Of a stretch of DNA of 28,772 bases, positions 1 to 7,115 are shown in pieces. Both the position numbers and the translations under genes were made by a program. This stretch comes from a virus: positions 1 to 28,772 of IMG/VR virus record IMGVR_UViG_3300034355_001382. The stretch is one strand, 5' to 3'. A model generated the notes under the pieces. The model did not search any database and had not been told where the DNA came from. It saw only the letters and a list, made by a program, of their open reading frames with translations. How positions within the stretch are numbered: position 1 is the first letter of the stretch; each line of letters opens with the position of its first letter.

Positions 1-20
1 TACTAATGGACGGGGTTTTG

Positions 21-135
21 TTTTGTCCTTTGCTTTGTCCTAGCCTCCTGCTTTGTCCTAGCCTCCTGCTTTGTCCTAGCCTCCTGCTTTGTCCTAGCCT
101 CCTGCTTTGTCCTAGCCTCCTGCTTTGCGCCGCAG
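21..135. repeat. 18-bp tandem repeat array overlapping the resolvase stop codon
   Basis: Five perfect head-to-tail copies of CTTTGTCCTAGCCTCCTG lie at 33-122, with a degraded partial copy on each side. On the minus strand each unit reads CAGGAGGCTAGGACAAAG, so it carries an AGGAGG Shine-Dalgarno-like core and a TAG. The TAG nearest the gene, at 112-114, is the resolvase stop codon, so the last four residues (KAGG) are already repeat-encoded. Copy number is likely variable through slippage. No start codon follows the array before the window edge. Confidence 0.95.
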
Positions 136-678
136 ATATTCAGCAAGGAGAAGTGCCTCGGCCCGCCCGTTGTATTTCTTGAGCTTTAATTCCATAGCCA
201 TCTGGGGGAATAACTGCACCGCAATAATCCTTGATGCGTCCTTGTCTTTCCCAATCAAGCCATAATGCTTTTTCCATTCTTGAGGGGTCACCAACTCCAT
301 AGGAATATTTAACGCTGCGATCACTCCCAACCAAATGCCAAAATTCGTCCCAAAATCAAAGGTTGATCTAACTCCCTGTCCTGGCATTGAATGAACGCTC
401 TCTATGGCGATTATTGAGTTTGAGGTAGCCAACTGTGCTAACTCCGATGCCATTAATGCAGGGCTTGACTTCGTTGTGATTTTAGTTTTGGGTTTGGCCT
501 TGGACTTGACTGTTCCCTTGTCCACAAGTTGATCAATTAGCGTGAGGTTTGGCTTTTTGCTTTTAACCTTAGTTTCAATCTCAATAACTGGACAATCAAT
601 GAGTTTGATTCCCGATGGAGAAATGATAGCGATCGCTCCGGTTTTGCCTGGGTCAATTCCGATGAAAGTATTGATCAT
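112..678 (-). CDS. RuvC-like Holliday junction resolvase
   Basis: A 188-residue protein starting MINTF. The N-terminal FIGIDPGKTGAIAII is the classic RuvC/RNase H-fold first strand with the first catalytic Asp. A second acidic residue sits in IIAIESVH, and the C-terminal KYNGRAEALLLAEY matches the last metal-binding helix, although Glu stands where RuvC usually has Asp (GxADAxxxA). A Lys-rich insertion (about residues 38-73) separates the first two motifs and is unusual. The start at 678 follows the upstream stop by one base and has a purine-rich AAGGGATGG upstream; a longer TTG-initiated form is less likely. The expected role is resolution of branched replication or recombination DNA. It is the last gene of the minus-strand block. 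Confidence 0.82.
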   Translation of the reverse strand: MINTFIGIDPGKTGAIAIISPSGIKLIDCPVIEIETKVKSKKPNLTLIDQLVDKGTVKSKAKPKTKITTKSSPALMASELAQLATSNSIIAIESVHSMPGQGVRSTFDFGTNFGIWLGVIAALNIPMELVTPQEWKKHYGLIGKDKDASRIIAVQLFPQMAMELKLKKYNGRAEALLLAEYLRRKAGG

Positions 679-679
679 T

Positions 680-946
680 TTATTTCCATCCCTTCTTAAT
701 ACTATTCTGATTAGCAAAAGCTACATGATCTCTGGTGATCTGCCACTCATAACGGGGTCTTAACTCCTCTCCAATCCTGACGCAATCGGAGTCGGTATCA
801 GTCAAGGGAATCACACCATTCTGATATTTGAACAAGGTCTTAGTTACCCAGTTAATATCTGTTAATAATTGATTCCCGCCGCGTTTCTTGGCTTCCTTAA
901 CCACTAATTCTGCTATTTGTGGATAGGGTGATTTTGCTTTTACCAT
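680..946 (-). CDS. small protein of unknown function upstream of the resolvase
   Basis: An 88-residue basic protein I do not recognise. It begins MVKAKSPYPQIAELVVKEAKKRGG and has no obvious membrane segment or signal peptide. A good Shine-Dalgarno, TAGGAGAG, precedes the ATG. Its TAA lies one base from the resolvase ATG, so the two are almost certainly translated together. It could be a nucleic-acid-binding partner of the resolvase because of its basic N-terminus and position, but that is inference only. Confidence 0.7.
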   Translation of the reverse strand: MVKAKSPYPQIAELVVKEAKKRGGNQLLTDINWVTKTLFKYQNGVIPLTDTDSDCVRIGEELRPRYEWQITRDHVAFANQNSIKKGWK

Positions 947-970
947 ACTCTCTCCTAATACAATTCAAAA

Positions 971-1591
971 TTACCAACTCGGATTACCGCCATTAACAGC
1001 CTCAATCATGTATTTACTTCTACGATGCCAACCATTAGCAAATACCTTCTGAGATGGGTTCCCAGTGTAAATTGAAGTATAATAATCATCCTGTTTCTGG
1101 ATGTAGTTTTTAGCTTGTTCTGATGGTGTTGAACCGGAAATATCCCACTTTTTGCCACTATTGACATACGAATTCATAATGGCTAGATTTAAAGGTTTTT
1201 GAGCTTTATCAGCACCGGAAGCTACCCAGTAATCAGTATGATAGATTTTGATAGCTTGCGGTAGGGTAATCTGTGTAACCTCTATCCCGTGCCTTTTTGC
1301 CACAGCATTGGTAATACCGTATTTAGTTTTCCCACCGCCATCGGCAGGGTGATCCGACCAACCTCCTTCTACTTTTAGAATATGTGCGATCGCCCATGCA
1401 AAACCCTCGTCATTTATACCAGCTTGACTAACAGCTTTCTTGATGTCTTCAGGGGCTTGTGCTTTGGAAATATCACCGGAAACATTACCCGATGGATTAA
1501 CACCCGTTACTGATTGAATGGCGGGAGATTGTAGTAAATTGAAACCCGCAAATCCGACTACTCCTATCATCATTAAGTTATTGAAAATCAT
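971..1591 (-). CDS. membrane-anchored GH108-type muramidase (phage lysozyme)
   Basis: A 206-residue protein. Residues 5-22 form a hydrophobic N-terminal segment that should anchor or export it. The motif VEGGWSDHPADGGGKTKYGIT (from residue 74) is the signature of glycoside hydrolase family 108, with Glu75 as the expected catalytic acid cleaving MurNAc-GlcNAc bonds. The C-terminal half (IKIYHTDYW, LNLAIMNSYVNSG) matches the helical peptidoglycan-binding part of that family. It overlaps the M23 peptidase gene by ATGA, so both walls of peptidoglycan, glycan and peptide, are attacked by coupled products. Its role may be lysis or local wall opening for a DNA-transfer apparatus; the membrane anchor favours the latter. 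Confidence 0.9.
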   Translation of the reverse strand: MIFNNLMMIGVVGFAGFNLLQSPAIQSVTGVNPSGNVSGDISKAQAPEDIKKAVSQAGINDEGFAWAIAHILKVEGGWSDHPADGGGKTKYGITNAVAKRHGIEVTQITLPQAIKIYHTDYWVASGADKAQKPLNLAIMNSYVNSGKKWDISGSTPSEQAKNYIQKQDDYYTSIYTGNPSQKVFANGWHRRSKYMIEAVNGGNPSW

Positions 1592-2190
1592 TTTTTTGGC
1601 TCCATTATTGGGATTACTTTTTTAGGGTCAATATATTTCCCGTTGAGTTTCATTCCTAAGTGCAGGTGATTTCCGGTAGATGTTCCCGTAGTACCAACTA
1701 GAGCTATGGGAGTACCTGCTTTGACCGACTGACCTTTCTGGACTAAAACTTTCGAGGCGTGGCAATATTTGGACAGGTAGCCACCGGAATGATTGATCTC
1801 AACTGCATTACCACAACCGCCCATGTCACCCGCAAAAGACACCTGGCCATCGGCAACAGCTAGGATGTTTGCACCCCCTGGCGCTGCAAAATCAATCCCG
1901 TTGTGCATTTTTTGTCCTCCCGTTACAGGGTGTTCTCTCATGCCAAACCCAGAAGATATTGTGTAGGGGGTTGAATGGGGATAAATAAACTTAGGGGCAT
2001 CTTTACCTAACGTGACTGTTGAGGTTTGACTAGATTCTGTTGATTGGGGACTAGAAACTTGGGGAGAGGATTGGTTGAATTTAAGAATCCCAAAGCCCAA
2101 CAACAGACAAGTAATGAAAATCCAGAAAAAAGCATCATCCAACTGTTCCTCACAATCCCTTATCCTCTCCTCCAATTTCCGGTTCAACAT
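1588..2190 (-). CDS. membrane-anchored M23 (LytM-type) zinc endopeptidase
   Basis: A 200-residue protein: a short charged N-terminus, a transmembrane helix at about 20-38, a Ser/Thr/Gln-rich linker at 40-60, then an M23 domain. Zinc ligands are visible as H96xxxD100 (MHNGID) and H175/H177 (HLHLG), with an additional YCHAS histidine at 144. All catalytic positions are present, so an active peptidoglycan endopeptidase facing the periplasm is expected. Start ATG has AAGG close upstream, and the previous gene ends four bases away. It is coupled by ATGA overlap to the GH108 gene downstream. Confidence 0.92.
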   Translation of the reverse strand: MLNRKLEERIRDCEEQLDDAFFWIFITCLLLGFGILKFNQSSPQVSSPQSTESSQTSTVTLGKDAPKFIYPHSTPYTISSGFGMREHPVTGGQKMHNGIDFAAPGGANILAVADGQVSFAGDMGGCGNAVEINHSGGYLSKYCHASKVLVQKGQSVKAGTPIALVGTTGTSTGNHLHLGMKLNGKYIDPKKVIPIMEPKK

Positions 2191-2194
2191 TGCC

Positions 2195-2545
2195 TTATTT
2201 TCCCCCCATATCTTGCTTGCCTATTTGTTCTGATTTATCGTTTTGGGGAACGTCAAGGTTGTAGCGCGATCGCAAGCCACCTAATTTAAACTCGCCACTA
2301 AATAGGTTTTTAGCCGTCTCTTTCTTTTCGGGTTTAGTGGAATCGGAAGATTTTTTATCATCGGTTTTGGGTTCTTCTTTAGGTTTTGCCCAGTCCTCCT
2401 TGGGTATCTGCCTAGTTATTTCTGGGATGGTTTTTACCGTTTCGGCTACACCCTTTTTAAACCACCAAGGGATTGACTGATTCCAACAAAAGTAAATCAG
2501 AAATACCCAACCCAGAACAGATCCAAAATAGAATAAAACTCTCAT
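2195..2545 (-). CDS. small single-pass membrane protein with charged tail
   Basis: A 116-residue protein with an N-terminal hydrophobic helix (about 2-30, including VLGWVFLIYFCW), then a long, charged, Lys/Glu/Asp/Pro-rich stretch predicted to be disordered (about 45-85). No known domain is evident. Its ATG overlaps the preceding stop as TAATG. The position between the M23 peptidase and other small membrane proteins suggests a structural membrane component of the same apparatus. Function unknown. Confidence 0.72.
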   Translation of the reverse strand: MRVLFYFGSVLGWVFLIYFCWNQSIPWWFKKGVAETVKTIPEITRQIPKEDWAKPKEEPKTDDKKSSDSTKPEKKETAKNLFSGEFKLGGLRSRYNLDVPQNDKSEQIGKQDMGGK

Positions 2546-2781
2546 TATTTAACATCCTCCAGTGATTCAATTGGGGTAATGGTTGAATCGGAATCGTCAC
2601 CTTGACCGGGGGGAAGTTGACGATTATTTGTGGCATTTATAGACCCGCCGAACCAATAGGTTAAAGTCCCTACACTTTTCTCGAATAATGTCTTGATAGC
2701 GGTTTCAACTGTCATCCCTCTGACTCCAAAAAAGACAAGTAAAGTTAGCGCAGAAACGAAAACAATTCTTGAGGGTTTCAT
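2545..2781 (-). CDS. small single-pass membrane protein
   Basis: A 78-residue protein with a hydrophobic N-terminal helix (about 5-22, IVFVSALTLLVFFGV) that resembles a signal anchor, followed by a short polar segment and an acidic tail. A TAGGAG ribosome binding site sits upstream of the ATG. Not recognised. Size and topology recall minor virion membrane or phage coat-type proteins, but the resemblance is generic. Confidence 0.7.
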   Translation of the reverse strand: MKPSRIVFVSALTLLVFFGVRGMTVETAIKTLFEKSVGTLTYWFGGSINATNNRQLPPGQGDDSDSTITPIESLEDVK

Positions 2782-2792
2782 AAGTAAAGCTC

Positions 2793-3203
2793 CTAATTAA
2801 TTTGTGATTGAGTAGCTTGTTCAAAATCAACTGTTACCTTGATTTTCTTGTTAGATTCTTGTTTATTCAATGGATTGAACACTATAATTACCGACTCTTT
2901 CCCTTTAAGAAAAAACTGCATTCTACTAGAAAAAAATCCACTCTCCCTGTAACTGTAGTCTCCTGTTATTGGGTGTCGGGTCATACGACGCAAGGAAAAT
3001 CTGGCATCCGAGGAAATAGTGACTAACTGCCTTAGATCAGAGGGGTTGCGAATCCGTTGCCCTTTGGGTTCGCTGCCTACATACACTAGATAATTCCCTG
3101 AGCGATTAAAAACAGGTAGCTCGGCGGTTGATGGCTTTGGAGTAGACAGTAACGATGTCACAGTAATCAATCCGATGGTTAATAATTTCAACCTTTTATT
3201 CAC
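2793..3203 (-). CDS. secreted or periplasmic protein of unknown function (GTG start)
   Basis: A 136-residue protein starting at GTG, with TAGGAGT about ten bases upstream. Residues 1-27 form a classical Sec signal peptide: KRLK, a hydrophobic core (LLTIGLITVTSLLS) and a likely cleavage after PSTA. The mature part is beta-rich in appearance and basic, with no Cys. It lies just downstream of the ATPase gene. It is probably a periplasmic component of the envelope module. No family recognised. Confidence 0.75.
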   Translation of the reverse strand: MNKRLKLLTIGLITVTSLLSTPKPSTAELPVFNRSGNYLVYVGSEPKGQRIRNPSDLRQLVTISSDARFSLRRMTRHPITGDYSYRESGFFSSRMQFFLKGKESVIIVFNPLNKQESNKKIKVTVDFEQATQSQIN

Positions 3204-3214
3204 AACAGATACTC

Positions 3215-4651
3215 CTATTTATTAATTAAGACTTTGGACTGAGAGGACTGAGATAATTGAGACTCCCATGCGGGTTTTAGGTAGTTAATGTAACGCTTGT
3301 TAGTAGAACGCGGCTCTATTCCTAACTCGCTACAAATTTGTTTTAGGGGTGATGGAATCAAACCGTGGGAATATTTAAAAGCCCGAAGTTCAAGAGAAGA
3401 TTTAAACAGGGCAGTATTAACCTGCTCCCACCAATCACTATCCGGGTCGGTTGATTTGGCACTGGCAAAGGTAACGTTAAATCCTGATAGGTCAGGAATT
3501 ACCACGACACGGCTTTGTCCTTTGATTGTGCAGATAGCCGGGCGTTTACCTTCTTTTAGGAGTCGCTCTGCTATCTCAATTAGCCCTGTTTTCTCCCCTC
3601 CTAAATATTTGATTTGAGACTCAGGGATTGAGGGATAACAAATAATTAGCTGTGCAATATTCTCAAGGGTTGCGAGGGTAAAGCCGCCCTCACCAACGGA
3701 CGCGGATTGACCCACGGGGATTAACTTAATCTTGTAGCCTCTACCCTGCTTAATGATCTCAATTAGCTTATCGAGCCGGGAATTGGTTTTGTCTGACTTG
3801 TATCGTTCCACGATACTGTCAAATTCTTCGCAGATTAGGCAAATCGGAGTCAGGTCAACTTGAATTTCTGATAACTTGGTAAAGCCGTTTCTGGCTCCGT
3901 CAACACAAGCCTTAATCCGTTTATCTAATTGGGCGTGAACGTGATCAATTAGGCTATCAATCTCGTCATCGGGTTGCTTGATCCATTCGGTGTCCAACCC
4001 AAACCAATTATTAAGATAACCGTCATTATCGGGCTTTCCATAGTTCGGGTCAGCAATAAACAGTTGACCATCGGGGTTATTCTCAAGCCATTGACTGATT
4101 ATCAATCCCAGGAGTTTAGATTTTCCCGACCCCGTGCCACCCGTTAGCCTTTGATGTGGCAACGATAGAAATTCAGATACCCAACCCGAATCATCTTTGA
4201 TTGATTGAAACTTAGACTTGATTTCCGGTGGGATAGCTTTGATTAAGAGTTGTGAAGATTTGGCATAACCTTTTTCTCCAAAGTCCCCTAGACTATCCAA
4301 AGCCTGACCAACTCCCCAAACTGTCCAACTAACTGATTTAGCCAAGGTATCGGGGACGGTGCGGGGTAGATCCTCAAGTTTGACCATAGACTCATCCCCT
4401 AGTATCAACCCCGCTAAAGCACCAAGGCATCCCACGCCCGCTAAATATAGAAGGATTGAATTATTAACGGGTTTACGCTCAATTACCAAAACGCTACCCC
4501 ATTCTCCTTTCTGAGATTGGTGGGGTGAGATACCTTTTAAATCCTCAATCTGAACAGTCGCAGCGCTGAATAAACCAATGGCTGAAAATCCTAAACTTGC
4601 TGCAACGGCAACTCCCCAATTCTCCTTAGTGAAGTTATTTGGTTTTGGCAT
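3215..4651 (-). CDS. membrane-anchored FtsK/HerA-type DNA-translocating ATPase
   Basis: A 478-residue protein. Two predicted transmembrane helices (about 12-33 and 65-85) flank a short periplasmic loop. The cytoplasmic motor follows: Walker A GGTGSGKS at 171-178, Walker B ICLICEEFD at about 270-278, and a downstream VGQSASVG motif around 313-320. Architecture and motifs fit the FtsK/HerA superfamily, which includes conjugative coupling proteins (TcpA-like) and viral packaging ATPases. It is expected to pump DNA across a membrane or into a capsid. The start at 4651 is chosen because AAAGGAGG lies ideally upstream; it overlaps the preceding gene by 17 bases. The family is fairly clear, the pathway is not. 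Confidence 0.83.
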   Translation of the reverse strand: MPKPNNFTKENWGVAVAASLGFSAIGLFSAATVQIEDLKGISPHQSQKGEWGSVLVIERKPVNNSILLYLAGVGCLGALAGLILGDESMVKLEDLPRTVPDTLAKSVSWTVWGVGQALDSLGDFGEKGYAKSSQLLIKAIPPEIKSKFQSIKDDSGWVSEFLSLPHQRLTGGTGSGKSKLLGLIISQWLENNPDGQLFIADPNYGKPDNDGYLNNWFGLDTEWIKQPDDEIDSLIDHVHAQLDKRIKACVDGARNGFTKLSEIQVDLTPICLICEEFDSIVERYKSDKTNSRLDKLIEIIKQGRGYKIKLIPVGQSASVGEGGFTLATLENIAQLIICYPSIPESQIKYLGGEKTGLIEIAERLLKEGKRPAICTIKGQSRVVVIPDLSGFNVTFASAKSTDPDSDWWEQVNTALFKSSLELRAFKYSHGLIPSPLKQICSELGIEPRSTNKRYINYLKPAWESQLSQSSQSKVLINK

Positions 4652-5441
4652 CTTTAGCCTCCTTTTCTGCCAATTGTTTAGCCTCAAGTTCTAATTGCTT
4701 TTGAAGGGCCTCAGTCCGCTTCTGCTGCTCGTAGGTTAAAGCTCTAAGTGTCATGGCAACCTCAGAGAACCGACGGACATCACTCGCCAAAACCGAGACA
4801 TTAACAGAGGTAAACTTTAATTGAATTTGATCTGCCGATGTAGTTTCCCAATGGCGTTTTAGTGCCAAAAGATTTCCCCAAACCTCAAACAACAAATCAG
4901 CCGCTTGCTTCCGTTCTTTAGGTGAACCGTTAAATTCTCCCTCTAGCGTAGCTTTATCAAGTTTGTTAGCCAGAAAGTTGATTTTCTTAATCAGAAATAA
5001 CTCAATAGAAATGGGTTTCTTTTCAATCTCAGAACGAGCTTGCAACAGGAATGTTTCTGCTACCGCTTCACTCAGATTGTTAACTTGAAAACCTACCTCG
5101 TTTAATGACTTATCTAATAGCTCATTTCGTGCCATTTCTAAGTCAGGGGATGGTTGAAATTCTCCAGAATTATCATTAGCTTCGGTCGAGGTTTCCCCTG
5201 TTGGTTCTACCGTCATTTGCTGAACTTCGGCAGTTTCAGCTACGGGAACGTTAGGAGCAAACTTCTTGATAATTCCTGATTTATTCCCGACTAAGGTAAT
5301 AAAACTACAAACTGCAATAACTGTTAGTAAAACCGCTACTCGTTTTCGTGTTTTATTAGGCTTTCTAGGTTCCCTCTGAGTGGCTTCTGAATCCCCACTA
5401 AAAGCTGGTAAGTCATCACTAGGCTGTAAACTGTCTAACAT
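4635..5441 (-). CDS. single-pass membrane protein with C-terminal coiled coil
   Basis: A 268-residue protein: a polar N-terminus with a basic patch (REPRKPNKTRKR), a transmembrane helix at about 34-52 (VAVLLTVIAVCSFITLV), a Glu/Thr-rich linker, then a long helical region ending in a Lys/Glu/Gln coiled coil (from about 236). Type II topology would put the bulk in the periplasm. Neither a catalytic motif nor a known family is seen. It is translated just before the ATPase with overlapping ends, so it is a likely partner or scaffold of the translocase. Confidence 0.75.
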   Translation of the reverse strand: MLDSLQPSDDLPAFSGDSEATQREPRKPNKTRKRVAVLLTVIAVCSFITLVGNKSGIIKKFAPNVPVAETAEVQQMTVEPTGETSTEANDNSGEFQPSPDLEMARNELLDKSLNEVGFQVNNLSEAVAETFLLQARSEIEKKPISIELFLIKKINFLANKLDKATLEGEFNGSPKERKQAADLLFEVWGNLLALKRHWETTSADQIQLKFTSVNVSVLASDVRRFSEVAMTLRALTYEQQKRTEALQKQLELEAKQLAEKEAKDAKTK

Positions 5442-5446
5442 CTATA

Positions 5447-5872
5447 TCAATCTCCCTGTGCATGGTGTGAGGTTTTGGTTTTCTGGGTGTTAGTGTTTGG
5501 AGTGGTGTTTTCGGGCGAAAGTACCTTTCCATAGAGTTCAAGGGCTTCAAAGTATTCAGGACTCCCAGGCTGAAGGCAATTCAGGTGATTCTCGGTTGCT
5601 CTTTGGATCAGTTCACCCAACACAAGGTTAAAGTCTGGTTTTGTGTCTGATCTGTTGGGGCTTGTTTCCTTGTTTGATTGGGTGTTATTGCGGGTTGTGA
5701 TAGCCAAGAGTGCAGTAGTTGTGGAACTAGCTACTAATCCGATAAACCCCCCATATTGCATCATTCTAACCTCTGATATTTCCGGTTCTAATGTTAGGGA
5801 TAACAGGACTGAACTAATGCCACCAATCACAGTTCCAACCATGATCGCCTTAACGGGTTCTGGGATTTTCAT
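5447..5872 (-). CDS. two-helix membrane protein
   Basis: A 141-residue protein with two hydrophobic segments near the N-terminus (about 8-28 and 38-59) and a soluble C-terminal half of mixed charge ending in a polar Thr/Asn/Lys-rich tail. No family recognised. It sits five bases upstream of the next gene and its first codons overlap the end of a 41-residue mini-gene, so it is part of the same tightly packed message. Confidence 0.7.
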   Translation of the reverse strand: MKIPEPVKAIMVGTVIGGISSVLLSLTLEPEISEVRMMQYGGFIGLVASSTTTALLAITTRNNTQSNKETSPNRSDTKPDFNLVLGELIQRATENHLNCLQPGSPEYFEALELYGKVLSPENTTPNTNTQKTKTSHHAQGD

Positions 5873-5975
5873 ATTGATAGTTTTGGGACTGTTCCCTGAT
5901 TCGACTAAAAACTACTTGATTGCTAAATATTAAAAACCCAATAAAGAATGCTGTTAAATAATAAATAGTATTCAT
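5850..5975 (-). CDS. 41-residue membrane mini-protein
   Basis: The ATG at 5975 is followed by 41 codons to TAA at 5850-5852. The product begins MNTIYYLTAFFIGFLIFSNQ: one hydrophobic helix (about 4-18), then a basic/polar tail (SRIREQSQNYQYENPRTR). A GGGAGG ribosome binding site lies nine bases upstream. The start codon shares a base with the stop of the preceding mini-gene (TAATG), and the end overlaps the next gene by 23 bases. Arrangement and hydrophobicity support a real small membrane protein of unknown function. Confidence 0.6.
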   Translation of the reverse strand: MNTIYYLTAFFIGFLIFSNQVVFSRIREQSQNYQYENPRTR

Positions 5976-6061
5976 TAGAAACAACCTCCCATTAAAAAGG
6001 GCATGACGTTATGTGAGCAGTAAACTCCAAATAGATTAACCAAGTCGATAACGATTCCCAC
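5975..6061 (-). CDS. 28-residue hydrophobic mini-protein (GTG start)
   Basis: GTG at 6061 follows GGGAGGG with near-ideal spacing and directly follows the TAA at 6062-6064. The 28-residue product (MGIVIDLVNLFGVYCSHNVM...) is hydrophobic and ends MGGCF. Its stop forms TAATG with the next mini-gene. It may be a functional micro-membrane protein or only a translational coupler. Support rests on the ribosome binding site and the stop-start chain. Confidence 0.42.
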   Translation of the reverse strand: MGIVIDLVNLFGVYCSHNVMPFLMGGCF

Positions 6062-6178
6062 TTAAAACCCTCCCATTAATAATTCTAATTGTTGACTGAT
6101 TTCCTTGGGTTGAGGGATTTTTAGGATAACTTCTATTCTCTCAACCCGTGTTTCTAGTTCGTTTATTCTCCGAAAAAA
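6062..6178 (-). other. putative -1 frameshift extension (coiled coil) of the 168-residue protein
   Basis: At 6178-6172 the minus strand reads T TTT TTC in the zero frame of the upstream gene, a heptamer of the X XXY YYZ slippery class, just three codons before its stop. Shifting -1 continues reading at CGG (6172) for 36 codons (RRINELETRVERIEVILK...) to TAA at 6062, giving a 202-residue product. The extension is a clean heptad-like coiled coil and has no ATG, GTG or TTG of its own upstream, but it ends exactly where the next gene starts. A perfect 8-bp stem (GGGTTGAG/CTCAACCC) lies downstream, 24 bases past the heptamer, farther than usual. A missing T in the run would also explain it. Confidence 0.5.
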
Positions 6179-6669
6179 CTTCTGACAACTAACTGGGATT
6201 TTTTGGACTTTCCCACAGCTTCGTTAAGTTGCTGTTCTAAAGCCTCAATTGAGATTTCTTGATCAAAGTCTAAGAGGTTTTCCAACTCACACCCGGACGC
6301 TTGATCAATTGCATTCTTATACTCAGGAATCCCAACCAATAAAGCCTTAGCAGACTCGATTTCATCGTCTGCAATTTCATTTAAGAAAGCCAATTGTTTT
6401 GCTTTTTTAAATAGTTTAGCATCTTCCCGCCCGGAGTTTTGACCCGCAACAATAACGGCTTTAGTGTTAACGATCGCGTTATCTTTAGCTTTCTTTTGGG
6501 TCTTAACAACTGCATCATTGAGTTGATCTGTTGTACTCCCTTTGGTGATAGCTGATTTAGGCTGTTTCGGTTGTTCCGTCTGGGTTTGGGGTTTCCGTGA
6601 GTTCTGATATAACTCGGTAAGTTCCTGTTCCGTTGTGTTGTCGGTAGCTTGAGATTCTTGATAGGACAT
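6163..6669 (-). CDS. 168-residue charged protein of unknown function, possible frameshift gene
   Basis: ATG at 6669 with AAGGAG ten bases upstream. The N-terminal about 45 residues are Gln/Thr/Glu/Pro-rich and probably disordered; the rest is helical and charged, with an acidic region (ELENLLDFDQEISIEALEQQLNEA). No known domain recognised. The first 113 bases overlap the preceding gene in another frame. The zero-frame protein ends SFFGE; the T-run beside that end may shift some ribosomes into a 36-residue coiled-coil extension. Its location ahead of the membrane/ATPase genes suggests a cytoplasmic partner or scaffold, but this is inference. Confidence 0.7.
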   Translation of the reverse strand: MSYQESQATDNTTEQELTELYQNSRKPQTQTEQPKQPKSAITKGSTTDQLNDAVVKTQKKAKDNAIVNTKAVIVAGQNSGREDAKLFKKAKQLAFLNEIADDEIESAKALLVGIPEYKNAIDQASGCELENLLDFDQEISIEALEQQLNEAVGKSKKSQLVVRSFFGE

Positions 6670-7027
6670 CGACTTTAAACTCCTTAAATAGTTGTGTTGT
6701 GTTTAGCATTAACATCTTCTGGAAAACTTCTATCTCGATAGATAAACCGTTGTTTAAACAGTGGTGATAGAGGCTTTGGAACTGATAGTAGGTATGGTGT
6801 GGGTATTTGGAACTAACAAAAATATGCAATAGGTACAAGATGTTTAATTCCGCCCAATCAACAGGTTTTCTTGTTATCCCCAAAACCCCTTTTCTGTCTG
6901 CGATTGTCTGGTGGGAAACCTTGAAAATCAACTGAATCTCTTTTGAGGAAAATGGTTCTAAAGCGTTTTCGTCTCTAAGATCTATTGTTTTCCTAATTCC
7001 CCCTTGCCTCGATCTAAAGTCGCCCAT
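6557..7027 (-). CDS. HTH-containing protein of unknown function
   Basis: A 156-residue protein. Around residues 25-50 (PFSSKEIQLIFKVSHQTIADRKGVLGI) there is a helix-turn-helix-like pattern, followed by a helical, aromatic-rich region. The last about 37 codons overlap the next gene. The overlapped tail is low in hydrophobic residues, so it may be a by-product of the downstream gene's start region. AGGAAG lies upstream of the ATG. It may be a DNA-binding regulator controlling the block that follows; a structured leader precedes it. Confidence 0.68.
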   Translation of the reverse strand: MGDFRSRQGGIRKTIDLRDENALEPFSSKEIQLIFKVSHQTIADRKGVLGITRKPVDWAELNILYLLHIFVSSKYPHHTYYQFQSLYHHCLNNGLSIEIEVFQKMLMLNTTQLFKEFKVDVLSRISSYRQHNGTGTYRVISELTETPNPDGTTETA

Positions 7028-7053
7028 TCATGGCTTCCTATAGTCCTCCGTTC

Positions 7054-7115
7054 TGGGTTTACTCAGGCTTGATTTAACCTGATGTACCAATAGTAAACCC
7101 ACCTCTAAGGGTGGG
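7054..7115 (-). promoter_or_regulatory. leader with mutually exclusive hairpins
   Basis: In the minus-strand transcript, hairpin 1 is CCCACC-CTTAGA-GGTGGG (7115-7098). Hairpin 2 is TGGGTTTACT ... AGTAAACCCA (7101-7054), a perfect 10-bp stem whose loop holds a CAGG/CCTG mini-stem. The two share bases 7098-7101, so only one can form fully. Hairpin 2 ends about 25 bases upstream of the 7027 start codon. This resembles an attenuator or translational switch, but no poly-U follows either stem. Confidence 0.45.

Noticed and set aside
6062-6178. Tail-assembly chaperone frameshift (G/GT type)
   Set aside because: Position and slippage recall it, but there is no tape-measure or major tail gene nearby and the protein is a charged, disordered-plus-helical type.
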